Part shown: positions 45,352-53,825 of the stretch, in pieces | Layout of the letters: every line of letters begins with the position of its first letter | Position numbering within the stretch: the stretch's first letter is position 1 | Origin: Oegoconia quadripuncta | Lineage: Eukaryota; Arthropoda; Insecta; Lepidoptera; Autostichidae | Reading direction: 5' to 3' | DNA length: 64,000 bases | Assembly (NCBI GenBank): GCA_949316235.1 | Contig: OX438753.1 | Coordinates: 20,516,801 to 20,580,800, forward strand | Position numbers and translations under genes: made by a program | Notes under the pieces: generated by a model | Seen by the model: the letters and a program-made list of their open reading frames with translations, nothing else | What the model was told of the DNA's origin: nothing | Databases searched by the model: none

Positions 45352-45543
45352 CTATTTTTTTTTAATGCATAACGGGTTAATACTTGACCTCAATCACACC
45401 TGATGGTACGTGAAGATGAGGTCGAAGATGGAAGCGTACTGACCCGGAAACCCCAACACATTTGGGGGACTGGCTATCTTATCTCTGACAACCCGAACCA
45501 ACAATGCTATTAATATTGCTGCTTGGCGGCAGATTTAGATAAG
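45352..45543 (-). repeat. SINE B, antisense, part 1 (split by the Polinton)
   Basis: From the poly-T tail to 'cttggcggcagatttagataag', then cut by the 15-kb element. It resumes at 60542 after a repeat of GATAAG. The family consensus reads straight through 'agatttagataagatgg', so the pre-insertion site can be reconstructed. Confidence 0.9.
45538..45543. other. Polinton target site duplication (left), GATAAG
   Basis: Repeated exactly at 60542-60547. Six bases is the usual duplication length of Polinton integrases. Confidence 0.95.
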
Positions 45544-46280
45544 AGTAGTACGTATTCGAGAGTTCTGGACCAGCCCCGGGCCCTCCCCCTAAAAAAAGGT
45601 CACCACGGTGTGTTCCCCCTTTCACGGTCTCATTGGCGGCTTTAATTGGGTCGTTATTGACGGATTTGCCAGTTAACTTTGTTTGCTAATTATAATGGCT
45701 AGTAAAAAATTGTCCTTATCTAACCTAATAATAGGTTCACACATAAATCAAGTGGACGATAACTCCTCGGCTTTTGGCGCTTTTGTGTACCTACAACTGA
45801 TACAAGTCTGAACTTGTTCATGGTAAGCATAGCGATTACAGCAGGTGTATGTTTTTAATATGGAAAAAAATTAAATTTATTGTCAGCAATGAAACTGCCT
45901 TTCCATTATTCTTTTATTTAGTTTTCTAATTTATGATCAATTTATATTTATGTCAGTAGTCGACAAAAAACATGCACCTTTTACGGTGAATAGAAACTTC
46001 GTAATTTAAGTTATTTCATTATAGTATACCATTTTTTCCTAGTAAGATTTGGAAACAGGTGAGACTTTTTTGCTCGTCACGTTGGAATGTGTACGCCTTT
46101 AGATGAAATGATAACGATCACCCACTGTCAAATTTATTTATGTTAGTTATTCTTTAGATCGCCATCTGCGGCATACGCAGTATTTTTTCTTAATTTTTTA
46201 ATTCGATTCAATAATAAATATGTAGGGTTAATTCTTAATAGCTACTACGTATGTGGTATCACCACTCTACCTGGATAGGG

Positions 46281-46288
46281 TATTTAAA
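46281..46288 (+). promoter_or_regulatory. TATA-like element of the TIR gene
   Basis: TATTTAAA about 105 bases upstream of the start codon at 46394. Mirrored in the right TIR at 59797-59804. Inferred from position and sequence only. Confidence 0.5.
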
Positions 46289-46393
46289 GCGAGACGGCTT
46301 GTACAGCACCACAGTCCAAATTCGATCGCCCGCCTCGCCTCGAGACACAGTCGTACATTTCATAGTGAAAAGTGTTAAACTACGCTTTCTGTC

Positions 46394-46970
46394 ATGTCGG
46401 TAAGTTTTTGTCTGTAACTACATTGTTTATGTGTTGTCTACTTTACCTGGACGATCTGTTTCGATGCAATTGCTTGACCTAACCTTCGTTTTCTGCTCGT
46501 TTCAGACGTCGATTCCTGACAGTGATTACACCTTTAAGAACTATTACTTTCCTACTGCCGATCTAAGCGACGATGATGAAACTCAAGATCCTCCTGCCTT
46601 GAAGGTCAAGCAAAACATTGCTAAGAGAAACATTGATTGTTTCTTTGAGAAGCCCAAGAAAAAGAGGGTCCGACTACAGTCTTCCAATATTGCCCAAGCT
46701 AACGGAGAAGGAACTTCATACATTTCATCGAATAATGATGACGGATCCTCAGCGAGTCATCTCATTAAAATAGAAGTGTATGAGATGAAAAAGTTGAAAG
46801 ATGTTCAACCAATTGATTACTGGAAATATGCAGATGTTCGTGTTAAATATTACGCCTCAGAAGACGACAAGCATTACCGAAATGTAAGAGATTTAATTTA
46901 CAATATAACAAAACAGGTGGCAACGAAGACCGACTGCACAAAGTACTACATAACAGCGGATAAGAAATAA
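46394..46970 (+). CDS. TIR-encoded two-exon protein, left copy (156 aa, unknown function)
   Basis: Exon 1 is only two codons (46394-46399). The intron 46400-46505 (106 nt) starts GTAAGT and ends with a pyrimidine tract and TTTCAG, and the phase is kept. Exon 2 runs 46506-46970. An unspliced frame also opens upstream but has no ATG in a credible context, so splicing decides the start. The protein is hydrophilic: an acidic stretch (SDDDE), a basic patch resembling a nuclear signal (KPKKKRVR), a serine-rich linker, then a conserved-looking C-terminal third (VYEMKKLKD..DYWKYADVRVKYY). No known domain was recognised. AATAAA at 47079-47084 may end the transcript. An identical gene sits in the other TIR, so the element carries two doses. 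Confidence 0.85.
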
Positions 46971-47113
46971 TTCCTGGAATAGCCCGTTTCTTGCGACTCC
47001 CAATAGAGCAACGTTATAATTTATGGGTTTCTTCTTAGCACATTAACTGTCGCGACGCAGACTCTACTGAAAAACAGCAATAAATTTTTCGTTCCCCACC
47101 GTTTTATACCTGT

Positions 47114-47121
47114 CTATAAGA
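47114..47121 (+). promoter_or_regulatory. TATA-like element for the shared exon, left
   Basis: CTATAAGA 60-67 bases before the ATG at 47181. The mirrored copy (58964-58971) lies upstream of the polymerase start, so both genes would have the same promoter. Confidence 0.45.
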
Positions 47122-47180
47122 TACACCTCATATAAGCCACATGCCACCGAGAGATACATTTGTCTAACGCAGGCAGAAGG

Positions 47181-47492
47181 ATGGCACACTTCGAAACTCA
47201 ATACGATGACCAACTGGTACGACTGTGTCTCGAAGCCGAACAAGACGAAATCGACCGACAACTCTATGAATTCCATGAAGAAAACCTAAATAATCTCCGC
47301 CAGTGGGCCAATTACGATTATGGTGGGTATTCAAGACCCTCACCTCCCCCTATACTAACATTTCTGCAGCGGCCAGCGAACCCACTCATGTCATTGGAAC
47401 AGGAAGAAGAAGTTTATGAAACGTCGTGGGCGTCTGAAAAATTGTTTTCATTATCACCGGGTGTCTATAGTCCAACCCCGCAGATAGATTAG
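47181..47492 (+). CDS. TIR-border protein (103 aa, unknown function)
   Basis: Start chosen at the ATG at 47181, the first ATG in frame, which lies inside the TIR. The first 30 codons are TIR sequence and are shared with the polymerase gene at the other end of the element; from codon 31 the sequence is unique. Residues about 9-45 are acidic and heptad-like (LVRLCLEAEQDEIDRQLYEF), suggesting a short helix or coiled coil. The second half is proline- and glutamate-rich (SRPSPPP, SLEQEEEVYE). No known domain. It converges on the leftward gene cluster, and the 143-bp gap between has polyadenylation-type AATAAA signals for both directions (near 47529 and, antisense, near 47625). Confidence 0.75.
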   Translation: MAHFETQYDDQLVRLCLEAEQDEIDRQLYEFHEENLNNLRQWANYDYGGYSRPSPPPILTFLQRPANPLMSLEQEEEVYETSWASEKLFSLSPGVYSPTPQID

Positions 47493-47635
47493 TTAGCTAC
47501 AATATTGTATTATAATGTTTAATTAGAAAATAAATAAAGTAAAACTGTAATTCTGATGTTTCATTATCTTCACTCTTCTATATCAAAATAGGATAATGTA
47601 AATAAAAAACAGATAATTGGTAAAATAAATTTATT

Positions 47636-48073
47636 TCAAAAAATGGTTTTAAATATTTTATTTATGAATATATCGTTATACAAAGGAATATCGCAAAAAT
47701 CTCTTAAAAACTCTGACATGCTCATATTCATAAACTTAAAGTACAGATACACTAAACAGTATTCACCACAAACAGAAGTTAAGTGACTTTGAAGAATTTT
47801 ATTATTGTAAAACCATTTCCGAGTATTTCTTTTCAAAAACGATTTATGGTGGCCGGTAGGCTTTCTACCATATGAATCAAAATATTCACCGATACCATTA
47901 GCATTGATATGAATGGCTACCCAATGTGATCCCGATTTTGTATCAGGATCCAAGTTAGAAATAAAGTAAGTGGGTGCTTCTATGTACATTGGTATTCTGT
48001 TAGCAGGGAACACGTTAAATTCTAGACTGTGATTTATCTTTTTCATAAATAGTCTAATTTCGTGTGTATCCAT
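47636..48073 (-). CDS. Adenain-like cysteine protease (145 aa)
   Basis: Predicted maturation protease of the virion. The catalytic residues can be placed by pattern: H50 in GSHWVAI, D66 in EYFDSYG, Q95 and C102 in LQSHLTSVCGEYC, the order H-D/E-Q-C of adenovirus protease and Ulp1-type peptidases. It is shorter than adenovirus protease (about 200 residues) because the N-terminal part is reduced, but the core is complete. It is the last gene of the leftward cluster, 109 bp downstream of the major capsid gene. Confidence 0.85.
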   Translation of the reverse strand: MDTHEIRLFMKKINHSLEFNVFPANRIPMYIEAPTYFISNLDPDTKSGSHWVAIHINANGIGEYFDSYGRKPTGHHKSFLKRNTRKWFYNNKILQSHLTSVCGEYCLVYLYFKFMNMSMSEFLRDFCDIPLYNDIFINKIFKTIF

Positions 48074-48182
48074 TATTGAAATACTTTCTTAAATACATAC
48101 ATTAAGGTAGTTTAACGGATAATGATGAAAAATATTATATGGAAATCTTATATACTATAATAGATACAAAAATGCTGAATAC

Positions 48183-49496
48183 TTAACTATTATAATCTAC
48201 ACTCACATCTCTATTTTTATTAATTTCTATAACATTGTCAAACTCTGCGTACACAATGCAGTTAAGAGTTTTTGCAAGAGCTGATTCAAATTGGACTTCT
48301 ATTCTAACACACCCATGTTTTATCAAATTCCAGTGGGAACTTGAGTTAGCAGATAGATCAGGAGTTAAATCAAATGCCATTAAGCAGTATCCATTTGCAT
48401 AGTCCTCAATCGATATGGAATTGCCTTCATTCAAAAAGTGAATACCTGTTCCAGTATATAACGTATGGTAACTACTCGTAAACACACCGCTACGGTATGA
48501 TGGCATTAGGGTTTTAGAAGGAATTTGTTGCCCATCTACATACAAGCTAAATACATTTATATCATGATTATCGAAGTTAAATGGATTGGTATTGAAAGTA
48601 CCATTAAAAGCAACATTATCAACAAATCCGATAATACATCTTTTCGGCACCTGACCAAGAAATACATTGTCAATTGTTTTTCCACGGACTCCTGATGGAA
48701 TAGTTAAAACTTTAACTTCAGCGCGAGTAATTGGATATTTTGCAGTTGTAGTGGTTAAAACTTTTTGATGAGCGAGTAAAACGGATGGATTTATTCTTGC
48801 CTTTCGCAATATAAGAGTAGCGCTATCAATTTGAACTTTATATTTTGAATTCACTGATGATGACATTAAATTAAAAGTGTCTTTGTTACGTACTAATTTA
48901 ACACGTATTTCTACCCCATTTATTAAGAACTTTTCTTGATTAAATAGATCACCGTGCAAATGTCCAATCATTTCAACTGATTTGCCGTCTTTTACCCGTT
49001 GATGTCTTTTGTGAAAGCCCTTGTTGTTGTCATCACATGAATCCATCTTTGAAGCTGTATCTTCGTACCACATACCACAAGTCAAGTGTGATTGTTTTGC
49101 CGCTGGTCCATAATTAAGTAGAGTCTCAATATAAGCCCGATAAGCATATGTGTTATTAGGAGGTGATACAAGTTTTTGATTTAGATAAACATCTAATTGG
49201 TTGAAAAGTGAATGCAACCAATTATTAACAGGTGCTGTCTTCTCATCAGGGGGAGGAGTGGTAGAATCTAGGTTTATAATTTTAGCTTTAACATGAAGGA
49301 GGGTGTGTGACAAATCAATGTAGTCATCTCCACTTCCTGGCATAACAAATTCAATTGGTCCTTCATCACTTAGCGATGATATCGGTGTACAATGAATCCA
49401 TTGCCCACTCTCAATACTTGTCTGTGTTGATGGTATAGCAAAAAGATCTAACTCTGATTTAACACACTCACAAGAATTATTATGAAGAAACGACAT
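48183..49496 (-). CDS. Putative major capsid protein, hexon-like (437 aa)
   Basis: Largest structural ORF of the cluster, starting two bases after the preceding gene ends. It is predicted as the double jelly-roll major capsid protein by its size, its position between the core-protein and protease genes, and sequence features that fit the hexon-like family of arthropod Polintons: an N-terminal 'ESGQWIHCTPISSL', 'FVMPGSGDDYIDL', 'NNWLHSLFNQLDVYLN' and a later beta-rich half. No signal peptide or membrane segment. The fold cannot be verified here; a structure prediction would be decisive. No internal stops. Confidence 0.75.
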   Translation of the reverse strand: MSFLHNNSCECVKSELDLFAIPSTQTSIESGQWIHCTPISSLSDEGPIEFVMPGSGDDYIDLSHTLLHVKAKIINLDSTTPPPDEKTAPVNNWLHSLFNQLDVYLNQKLVSPPNNTYAYRAYIETLLNYGPAAKQSHLTCGMWYEDTASKMDSCDDNNKGFHKRHQRVKDGKSVEMIGHLHGDLFNQEKFLINGVEIRVKLVRNKDTFNLMSSSVNSKYKVQIDSATLILRKARINPSVLLAHQKVLTTTTAKYPITRAEVKVLTIPSGVRGKTIDNVFLGQVPKRCIIGFVDNVAFNGTFNTNPFNFDNHDINVFSLYVDGQQIPSKTLMPSYRSGVFTSSYHTLYTGTGIHFLNEGNSISIEDYANGYCLMAFDLTPDLSANSSSHWNLIKHGCVRIEVQFESALAKTLNCIVYAEFDNVIEINKNRDVSVDYNS

Positions 49497-49498
49497 AG

Positions 49499-49948
49499 TT
49501 AATTTGAAAATATATCTTTTATATTACTTTTTTTCTTCCTGTCAACTCCTCTTCGCTTAGATGGTTTCAATGAAATGGTAGGTTTCTTTCGAAGTCTCTT
49601 GATTTTATACCCTGAGCCAGACATAAGCGAATCAATTTTGTTATCCGCTTTTCGTTTTAAATTAGCACTTGCTTCTTTGAGTCGAGACTTAATTGATTCC
49701 CCCATTGGTTGTGCCCTGACCATATCTGATAATAAACCTACTCCTGCGCTTAATGCCTCTTTCCCGACTGTCTTGGCACCACTTGCTATGAGTGGAAATA
49801 CAGATCTAAATAGTCCGCCCAAAAAACTTCCAATGCCGTGACCACGTTGATGCGGTACACCTCTGTATATGATACCTACACCTGATCCAGCTTGATTAGA
49901 ATAATAATGATGATAAGGACAAACGATATTATCACGCTTATAATTCAT
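49499..49948 (-). CDS. pX-like basic core protein (149 aa)
   Basis: Small basic protein. It has a glycine-rich hydrophobic stretch (GSGVGIIYRGVPHQRGHGIG, followed by SFLGGLFRSVFPLI) at about residues 21-55 and a strongly basic C-terminus (KRLRKKP, KPSKRRGVDRKKKS). This composition and the 'RG.PHQRGHGIGSFLGGLFR' pattern resemble adenovirus core protein X/mu-type proteins described for adintoviruses. A role in condensing DNA in the particle, possibly after protease cleavage at Gly-containing sites, is inference. Its ATG overlaps the stop of the upstream gene (ATGA, 49945-49948). Confidence 0.7.
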   Translation of the reverse strand: MNYKRDNIVCPYHHYYSNQAGSGVGIIYRGVPHQRGHGIGSFLGGLFRSVFPLIASGAKTVGKEALSAGVGLLSDMVRAQPMGESIKSRLKEASANLKRKADNKIDSLMSGSGYKIKRLRKKPTISLKPSKRRGVDRKKKSNIKDIFSN

Positions 49949-50754
49949 TTTATTCGTTTAAAATGTAGTTTAACACATGCAGTTCCAAACTGGAATGGAA
50001 CTCTATTACCAATGCTTGTTCTTATATCTATTTCGATTATGTCAAATTCTCTGCGCATTACTGGAAGATAATGAATTGGAGATAATACGTGCATTTTATA
50101 AGCACCATAGTTGTATTTTGATGGATCTAGCGGTATGATTCTAAATAATGAGGTCATTACATCTCCAACTATTTGAGGATGAATAATATCAGAGTAAATA
50201 AATAGCTGTGATGGTAATCCTAATTGTAAGTTCGCTGGGTATTTAGCGTATGGATCCGCAATTAAATTTGTATATGGCTCGAAACCGAGTTGAAGATTTA
50301 ATGTAGGTGACAAAATCAACGATGATACACTGCGAGTTAAGTTCGTAACAGTGATAAGTTTCGAGTCGTTATCAATTTGGAATGCCACTTGATTTTGTAG
50401 GAGGCTATTTTCATTAAATACTTTTAGAAAATTGTTGATGTTATCATAAGGAAATGAAGGAATTTGGGATTTATATTCCACTGATATTAATGATTCGTCA
50501 TCTCCTTCGACTATTACTTTCTTCTTGACGAAAAGAATATTCTCATTTTCTTGGACGTTAAATATAGCACAGGGATAATGAAATTCAGCTAATCCTACAA
50601 CCCATTCTCCTTCCAATTGAACAGTTTTAGGTAACTTTGTTACAAAGTTGGCGGTTGTATTTTGGGGGAAATATGCAGTTGAACTATTGCTTGGCAAAGT
50701 AAGATAAAAACTATCTTCCGTCATATTGTTTCTAAGTTTAATGCGGATATCCAA
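49945..50754 (-). CDS. Putative penton-like (minor capsid) protein (269 aa)
   Basis: Begins inside the 3' end of the integrase ORF (34-bp overlap) and ends on the ATG of the pX-like gene. Beta-rich with 'FYLTLPSNSSTAYFPQNT', 'EGEWVVGLAEFHYPC' and a C-terminal 'REFDIIEIDIR...FQFGTACVKLHF', features of the single jelly-roll minor capsid protein of Polintons and adintoviruses, which fills the capsid vertices. The assignment rests on these patterns and on neighbourhood; it is less certain than that of the enzymes. No stops. Confidence 0.7.
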   Translation of the reverse strand: MDIRIKLRNNMTEDSFYLTLPSNSSTAYFPQNTTANFVTKLPKTVQLEGEWVVGLAEFHYPCAIFNVQENENILFVKKKVIVEGDDESLISVEYKSQIPSFPYDNINNFLKVFNENSLLQNQVAFQIDNDSKLITVTNLTRSVSSLILSPTLNLQLGFEPYTNLIADPYAKYPANLQLGLPSQLFIYSDIIHPQIVGDVMTSLFRIIPLDPSKYNYGAYKMHVLSPIHYLPVMRREFDIIEIDIRTSIGNRVPFQFGTACVKLHFKRIK

Positions 50755-51803
50755 CTATTAAATTTATTAGGATATCCTTTCCATTTGACTAGCACTTCCT
50801 TTCTGTTGCCAGAATAGCGAGTGCGTATTATTTTATCTATTTTGTAGGTAATAGTGGGGTCATAGATTACTTTTTGTAATTCCCTTCCATAAAATGTACC
50901 AATTATTGATTCATTTTGTAGATCTTTTAATTTGTAAACCAACCAAGGAAGTCTTTTTACAATGGATTCTATTACAAATATTTCATCGGACCAATTTGTT
51001 TCATAACCTTTCTGGAAAATGTGTTTATATTTCGTTATTCTAACATAATCACCTACTTTAAATGGTAATCGGTCTGAAGTGTTTAAGTTGTACCTATCAT
51101 ATAAATTAGACCATACTGTCATTATATTACTGGAATTCACATCACTTGGACACATTTTTATACTTGAATGGACACTGTGATTATAAGAATATAATAAATC
51201 TTGTAAAATATCAACATACCTATACGTATTATTATGTGTGAAATATCGCCACATTTTCATTTTTAGGGTTCTTTGAAATCTTTCCACAATACTGGCCTTT
51301 ATGTCCGGATTGTTAGTTGTATAGTAATTAATATTTTTCTTTTTGAAGTACTGGTTTACATCTCTTGAAACAAATTCTGTACCTTTATCAGATTGTATAT
51401 GTCTAGGAGTAGCTTTCGCTTCAATAAATATGCTTTCAAAACATATCTTTACAGTTTTAGAATTTTTCTTTTTCATAGGTCTCGCAAATGCATACTTACT
51501 AAACACATCAATAACACAGAGAATATAATTAAATCCATCATTATATTGATTGTATGTTCGCATGTCACTTAAATCTGCTTGCCAGAGTTCATTAAAATTA
51601 GATAAAATATATTTATTTCTAGGAAATCGCCTATTGACAGGTTTATGTAAAGTATAAGTTTCTTGGGATTGTAACCACTTCTTTACATCCTTTTCATTCA
51701 TTTTCCCTTGCATAGCTTTCGTCAATTTTTCAATGCTACTGTATCCAGCTGGATGAGAGACATCATAATAAATTTTATTTATATTATCTATATGGGAGTC
51801 CAT
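50721..51803 (-). CDS. Retroviral-type integrase with C-terminal chromodomain (360 aa)
   Basis: Catalyses insertion of the element's DNA ends. The RNase H-fold core has D77 (WQADLSDM), D139 (IQSDKGTEF) and E174 (SIVERFQRTL), i.e. D,D34E within one residue. The C-terminus (about 303-350) is a chromodomain (YKIDKIIRTRY...VLVKWKGYPNKFNSWI), which in related elements binds modified histone tails and steers insertion. The upstream part is helical without an obvious HHCC zinc finger. The ORF overlaps its neighbours at both ends (16 bp upstream, 34 bp downstream). The 6-bp duplication flanking the element is its expected product. Confidence 0.93.
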   Translation of the reverse strand: MDSHIDNINKIYYDVSHPAGYSSIEKLTKAMQGKMNEKDVKKWLQSQETYTLHKPVNRRFPRNKYILSNFNELWQADLSDMRTYNQYNDGFNYILCVIDVFSKYAFARPMKKKNSKTVKICFESIFIEAKATPRHIQSDKGTEFVSRDVNQYFKKKNINYYTTNNPDIKASIVERFQRTLKMKMWRYFTHNNTYRYVDILQDLLYSYNHSVHSSIKMCPSDVNSSNIMTVWSNLYDRYNLNTSDRLPFKVGDYVRITKYKHIFQKGYETNWSDEIFVIESIVKRLPWLVYKLKDLQNESIIGTFYGRELQKVIYDPTITYKIDKIIRTRYSGNRKEVLVKWKGYPNKFNSWISALNLETI

Positions 51804-52555
51804 TTCTCCCAGTCAAGTTTTCTTTTGTGAAACAAGCCACCAGGTTTTTGCTTTGGCGTTTTAATTTGAGCTGGATCGTCTTTCTCTAAATCAGATGAAT
51901 GAATATTATTAATATATTCAAGCGTTTCTGGGTTACCTATACAAGATAACGGTATTTTTATATCCCTTAAAGCTGAAGCAAACTTCTCCCAGCCTAATGG
52001 TTTTGGGCGTCGTAATGGTCTTAGGGCATCGTTCACTAAATCCACAATATTACTGTTATCAATAACTTCGTCATTGATTACAACATGACCATTGGTATCC
52101 CATTTAATAATATTTTCATGATCCAATATACCTTCCAATAACAACTCGCCCTTCTTTTTATATGTTTTTGGTATATACTTAAATAAATAATTTGGAGTGT
52201 AACGTGATGAGATATGTTTTTCCGCTGCTACGTCTTCCTCTATTCTTGGCAATTCTGGAACTATTGTTTTAACATCACTTTCTTCCTTTTTAATAGTCTT
52301 AAAAACATCATACATAGAGTCATCTGTAACTATTGGTAATTTAATGGGATGACGTTCTTTATTAGCAAAATGTAAATATCTTTGTAAAATTTGCGAGTAC
52401 TGTGTCCACTTCTCACGATCATCAATTTTACTGTGTAAGATTTTACTCATTTCCTCATCAAGACGGGATAAGGGCTTTTCATGAACATGGTTACTGTCTC
52501 TAATCCTTTCTAGGATGTGGGGTTCCACAAGTATCATTTTCTTTGTATGTTCCAT
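51788..52555 (-). CDS. Conserved Polinton protein of unknown function (255 aa)
   Basis: Hydrophilic and charged, no membrane segment. It starts 'MILVEPHILERI' after a short lead and has a middle block (ILDHENIIKWDTNGHVVINDEVIDNSNIVDLVNDALRPLRRPKP shortened here to its key parts 'IKWDTNGHVVI' and 'GWEKFASAL') and a lysine/tryptophan-rich end (KLDWEKW). I recognise the general type from arthropod Polintons, where it accompanies the capsid genes, but know of no demonstrated role. The stop lies inside the integrase start. Confidence 0.8.
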   Translation of the reverse strand: MEHTKKMILVEPHILERIRDSNHVHEKPLSRLDEEMSKILHSKIDDREKWTQYSQILQRYLHFANKERHPIKLPIVTDDSMYDVFKTIKKEESDVKTIVPELPRIEEDVAAEKHISSRYTPNYLFKYIPKTYKKKGELLLEGILDHENIIKWDTNGHVVINDEVIDNSNIVDLVNDALRPLRRPKPLGWEKFASALRDIKIPLSCIGNPETLEYINNIHSSDLEKDDPAQIKTPKQKPGGLFHKRKLDWEKWTPI

Positions 52556-52563
52556 TGTAATTT

Positions 52564-52893
52564 TTACTTATTTAGAAACGAACTTAGTAATCCACTGAGA
52601 ACGGAACCTAAAATAATGGGTAGGAATGCTCCACCTTTCTGTATAATAATTCGTTTTCGAGAGTTACTTTTACCTTTAGACACCAATTTTCTCAATATAG
52701 TTTTGTATTTATTCAACTTGGATTTATCTTGATTCTTCAGAGGAATTTTACCATTTAAAATATTATAAATGCATTCACATAAACAATTTATTTCTTCATC
52801 CTTACAAACCTTCAATAAAGCTGTACAATACTTAGGTTTGAGTGTATGTAATGCTTTTAATAAGTCTAGATGCGTCGTCACTCTACCAACCAT
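52564..52893 (-). CDS. Small conserved Polinton protein (109 aa) with hydrophobic glycine-rich tail
   Basis: The N-terminal half is a helical, cysteine-bearing segment (LKALHTLKPKYCTALLKVC, then INCLCECIYNILNGKIPL). A basic linker follows, and the last 25 residues are hydrophobic and glycine-containing (QKGGAFLPIILGSVLSGLL), suggesting membrane contact or virion packing. This arrangement is common in arthropod Polintons; the function is unknown to me. The ORF at 52945-53163 is a paralogue of its first half. Confidence 0.8.
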   Translation of the reverse strand: MVGRVTTHLDLLKALHTLKPKYCTALLKVCKDEEINCLCECIYNILNGKIPLKNQDKSKLNKYKTILRKLVSKGKSNSRKRIIIQKGGAFLPIILGSVLSGLLSSFLNK

Positions 52894-52944
52894 TGTAAAC
52901 GACTGATAATATTTTTACAATGTTGTTAATATTAGAAGCAAATA

Positions 52945-53163
52945 CTAAGCAATGTTTGTTGAAAAGAAACAATGTAGATTTAAGAAGCTAAATTTTGATT
53001 CCCGGACTTCCTTTATGGGGATTTCATCCAAAGTATCTAAAATACTTTCACAGATACGATTTATTTTGTCATCAGTACATTCTTTTAATAGAGCTTTGCG
53101 ATATTTAGGTGTTAGTACTTGTAAAACTAACTCTCGATCTCGTGTCACTGCTTCTTCAGACAT
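52945..53163 (-). CDS. Short paralogue of the 109-aa protein (72 aa)
   Basis: Its start codon overlaps the ATPase stop (TAATG, 53161-53165). Residues 15-50 (LQVLTPKYRKALLKEC, INRICESILDTLDEIPI) align with the N-terminal half of the 109-residue neighbour, but the basic linker and hydrophobic tail are missing and replaced by a short phenylalanine-rich end. Probably a tandem duplicate, truncated or specialised. It could also be a dying copy. Confidence 0.65.
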   Translation of the reverse strand: MSEEAVTRDRELVLQVLTPKYRKALLKECTDDKINRICESILDTLDEIPIKEVRESKFSFLNLHCFFSTNIA

Positions 53164-53825
53164 TATCTACTGTTAACTGTAATTTTATCACGATACGTAT
53201 TATATTTATAACCCTTTTTCGATACATAAACTACACAATTGCTATTGAGGGGAAATATCTTAGTCTTAAAACGACACATATCGTCTGTATTTTGCTTTAA
53301 ATCAATCATTAGATAGCCATGTGCTTCTGACGTAGCATCTTTATAAGCTTCTTCTACGAACTTAGAGTTATCTGGGAACACTTGGCGCGCTAAATGGCGT
53401 ATTTGTGTTCTATCCCGGGGATTTTTAAAATATACTATGTAACTTGAATTTAAAGAAATGTCACGTTGTCCTCTGCCTTGATGAAATAAATTTTGTGTTA
53501 TATAAAACACGCTAAGGTTTCTATGATGACTACCTTTAGTAAAAATGTCCACTATACGACCATCGGATTCTCTCATAAGATCATCTATTATAAGTAATTG
53601 TGGTTGCTTCCCATCAAACATGTTTAAATCCGGTATACCTTGACTGTAGTCGACGTTGTTCAAATTATATAAAGGTTGCATTTCATCGTAACACCATACT
53701 ACTCGTGAAAAATTAGTGTTACATATTTCTTTCATAAATTTAAGAAAATTAGTGACAAAGTTTGATTTACCACACCCACTAGGACCTGCTACTATAGCTG
53801 TGAAGGGGTGTATGAAATGAATCAT
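53163..53825 (-). CDS. FtsK/HerA-type genome-packaging ATPase (220 aa)
   Basis: P-loop ATPase expected to pump the element's DNA into capsids. Walker A is GPSGCGKS (residues 14-21), Walker B is LLIIDD (77-82), with a sensor-like ITQN at 109-112. The compact size is that of Polinton and adenovirus-group packaging ATPases. It is the first gene of the leftward morphogenesis cluster, so its upstream gap (53826-54546) probably holds the cluster's promoter. Confidence 0.93.
   Translation of the reverse strand: MIHFIHPFTAIVAGPSGCGKSNFVTNFLKFMKEICNTNFSRVVWCYDEMQPLYNLNNVDYSQGIPDLNMFDGKQPQLLIIDDLMRESDGRIVDIFTKGSHHRNLSVFYITQNLFHQGRGQRDISLNSSYIVYFKNPRDRTQIRHLARQVFPDNSKFVEEAYKDATSEAHGYLMIDLKQNTDDMCRFKTKIFPLNSNCVVYVSKKGYKYNTYRDKITVNSR

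Larger units (their letters stand above)
45544..47270 (+). repeat. Polinton left terminal inverted repeat (1,727 bp)
   Basis: Mirror of 58815-60541. All landmarks (ORF ends, introns, TATA box) fall at the same offset from the ends, and the stretches I compared base by base were identical. The repeat ends after codon 30 of the 103-aa gene, inside coding sequence. Confidence 0.95.

Noticed and set aside
46431..46505. N-terminal extension of the TIR protein in the unspliced frame
   Set aside because: It begins at a TTG and translates a stretch with perfect intron borders; the spliced form starts at a real ATG in phase.
47160..47180. Longer start for the 103-aa protein
   Set aside because: Depends on a TTG start; the first ATG is at 47181 and matches the polymerase first exon in the other TIR.
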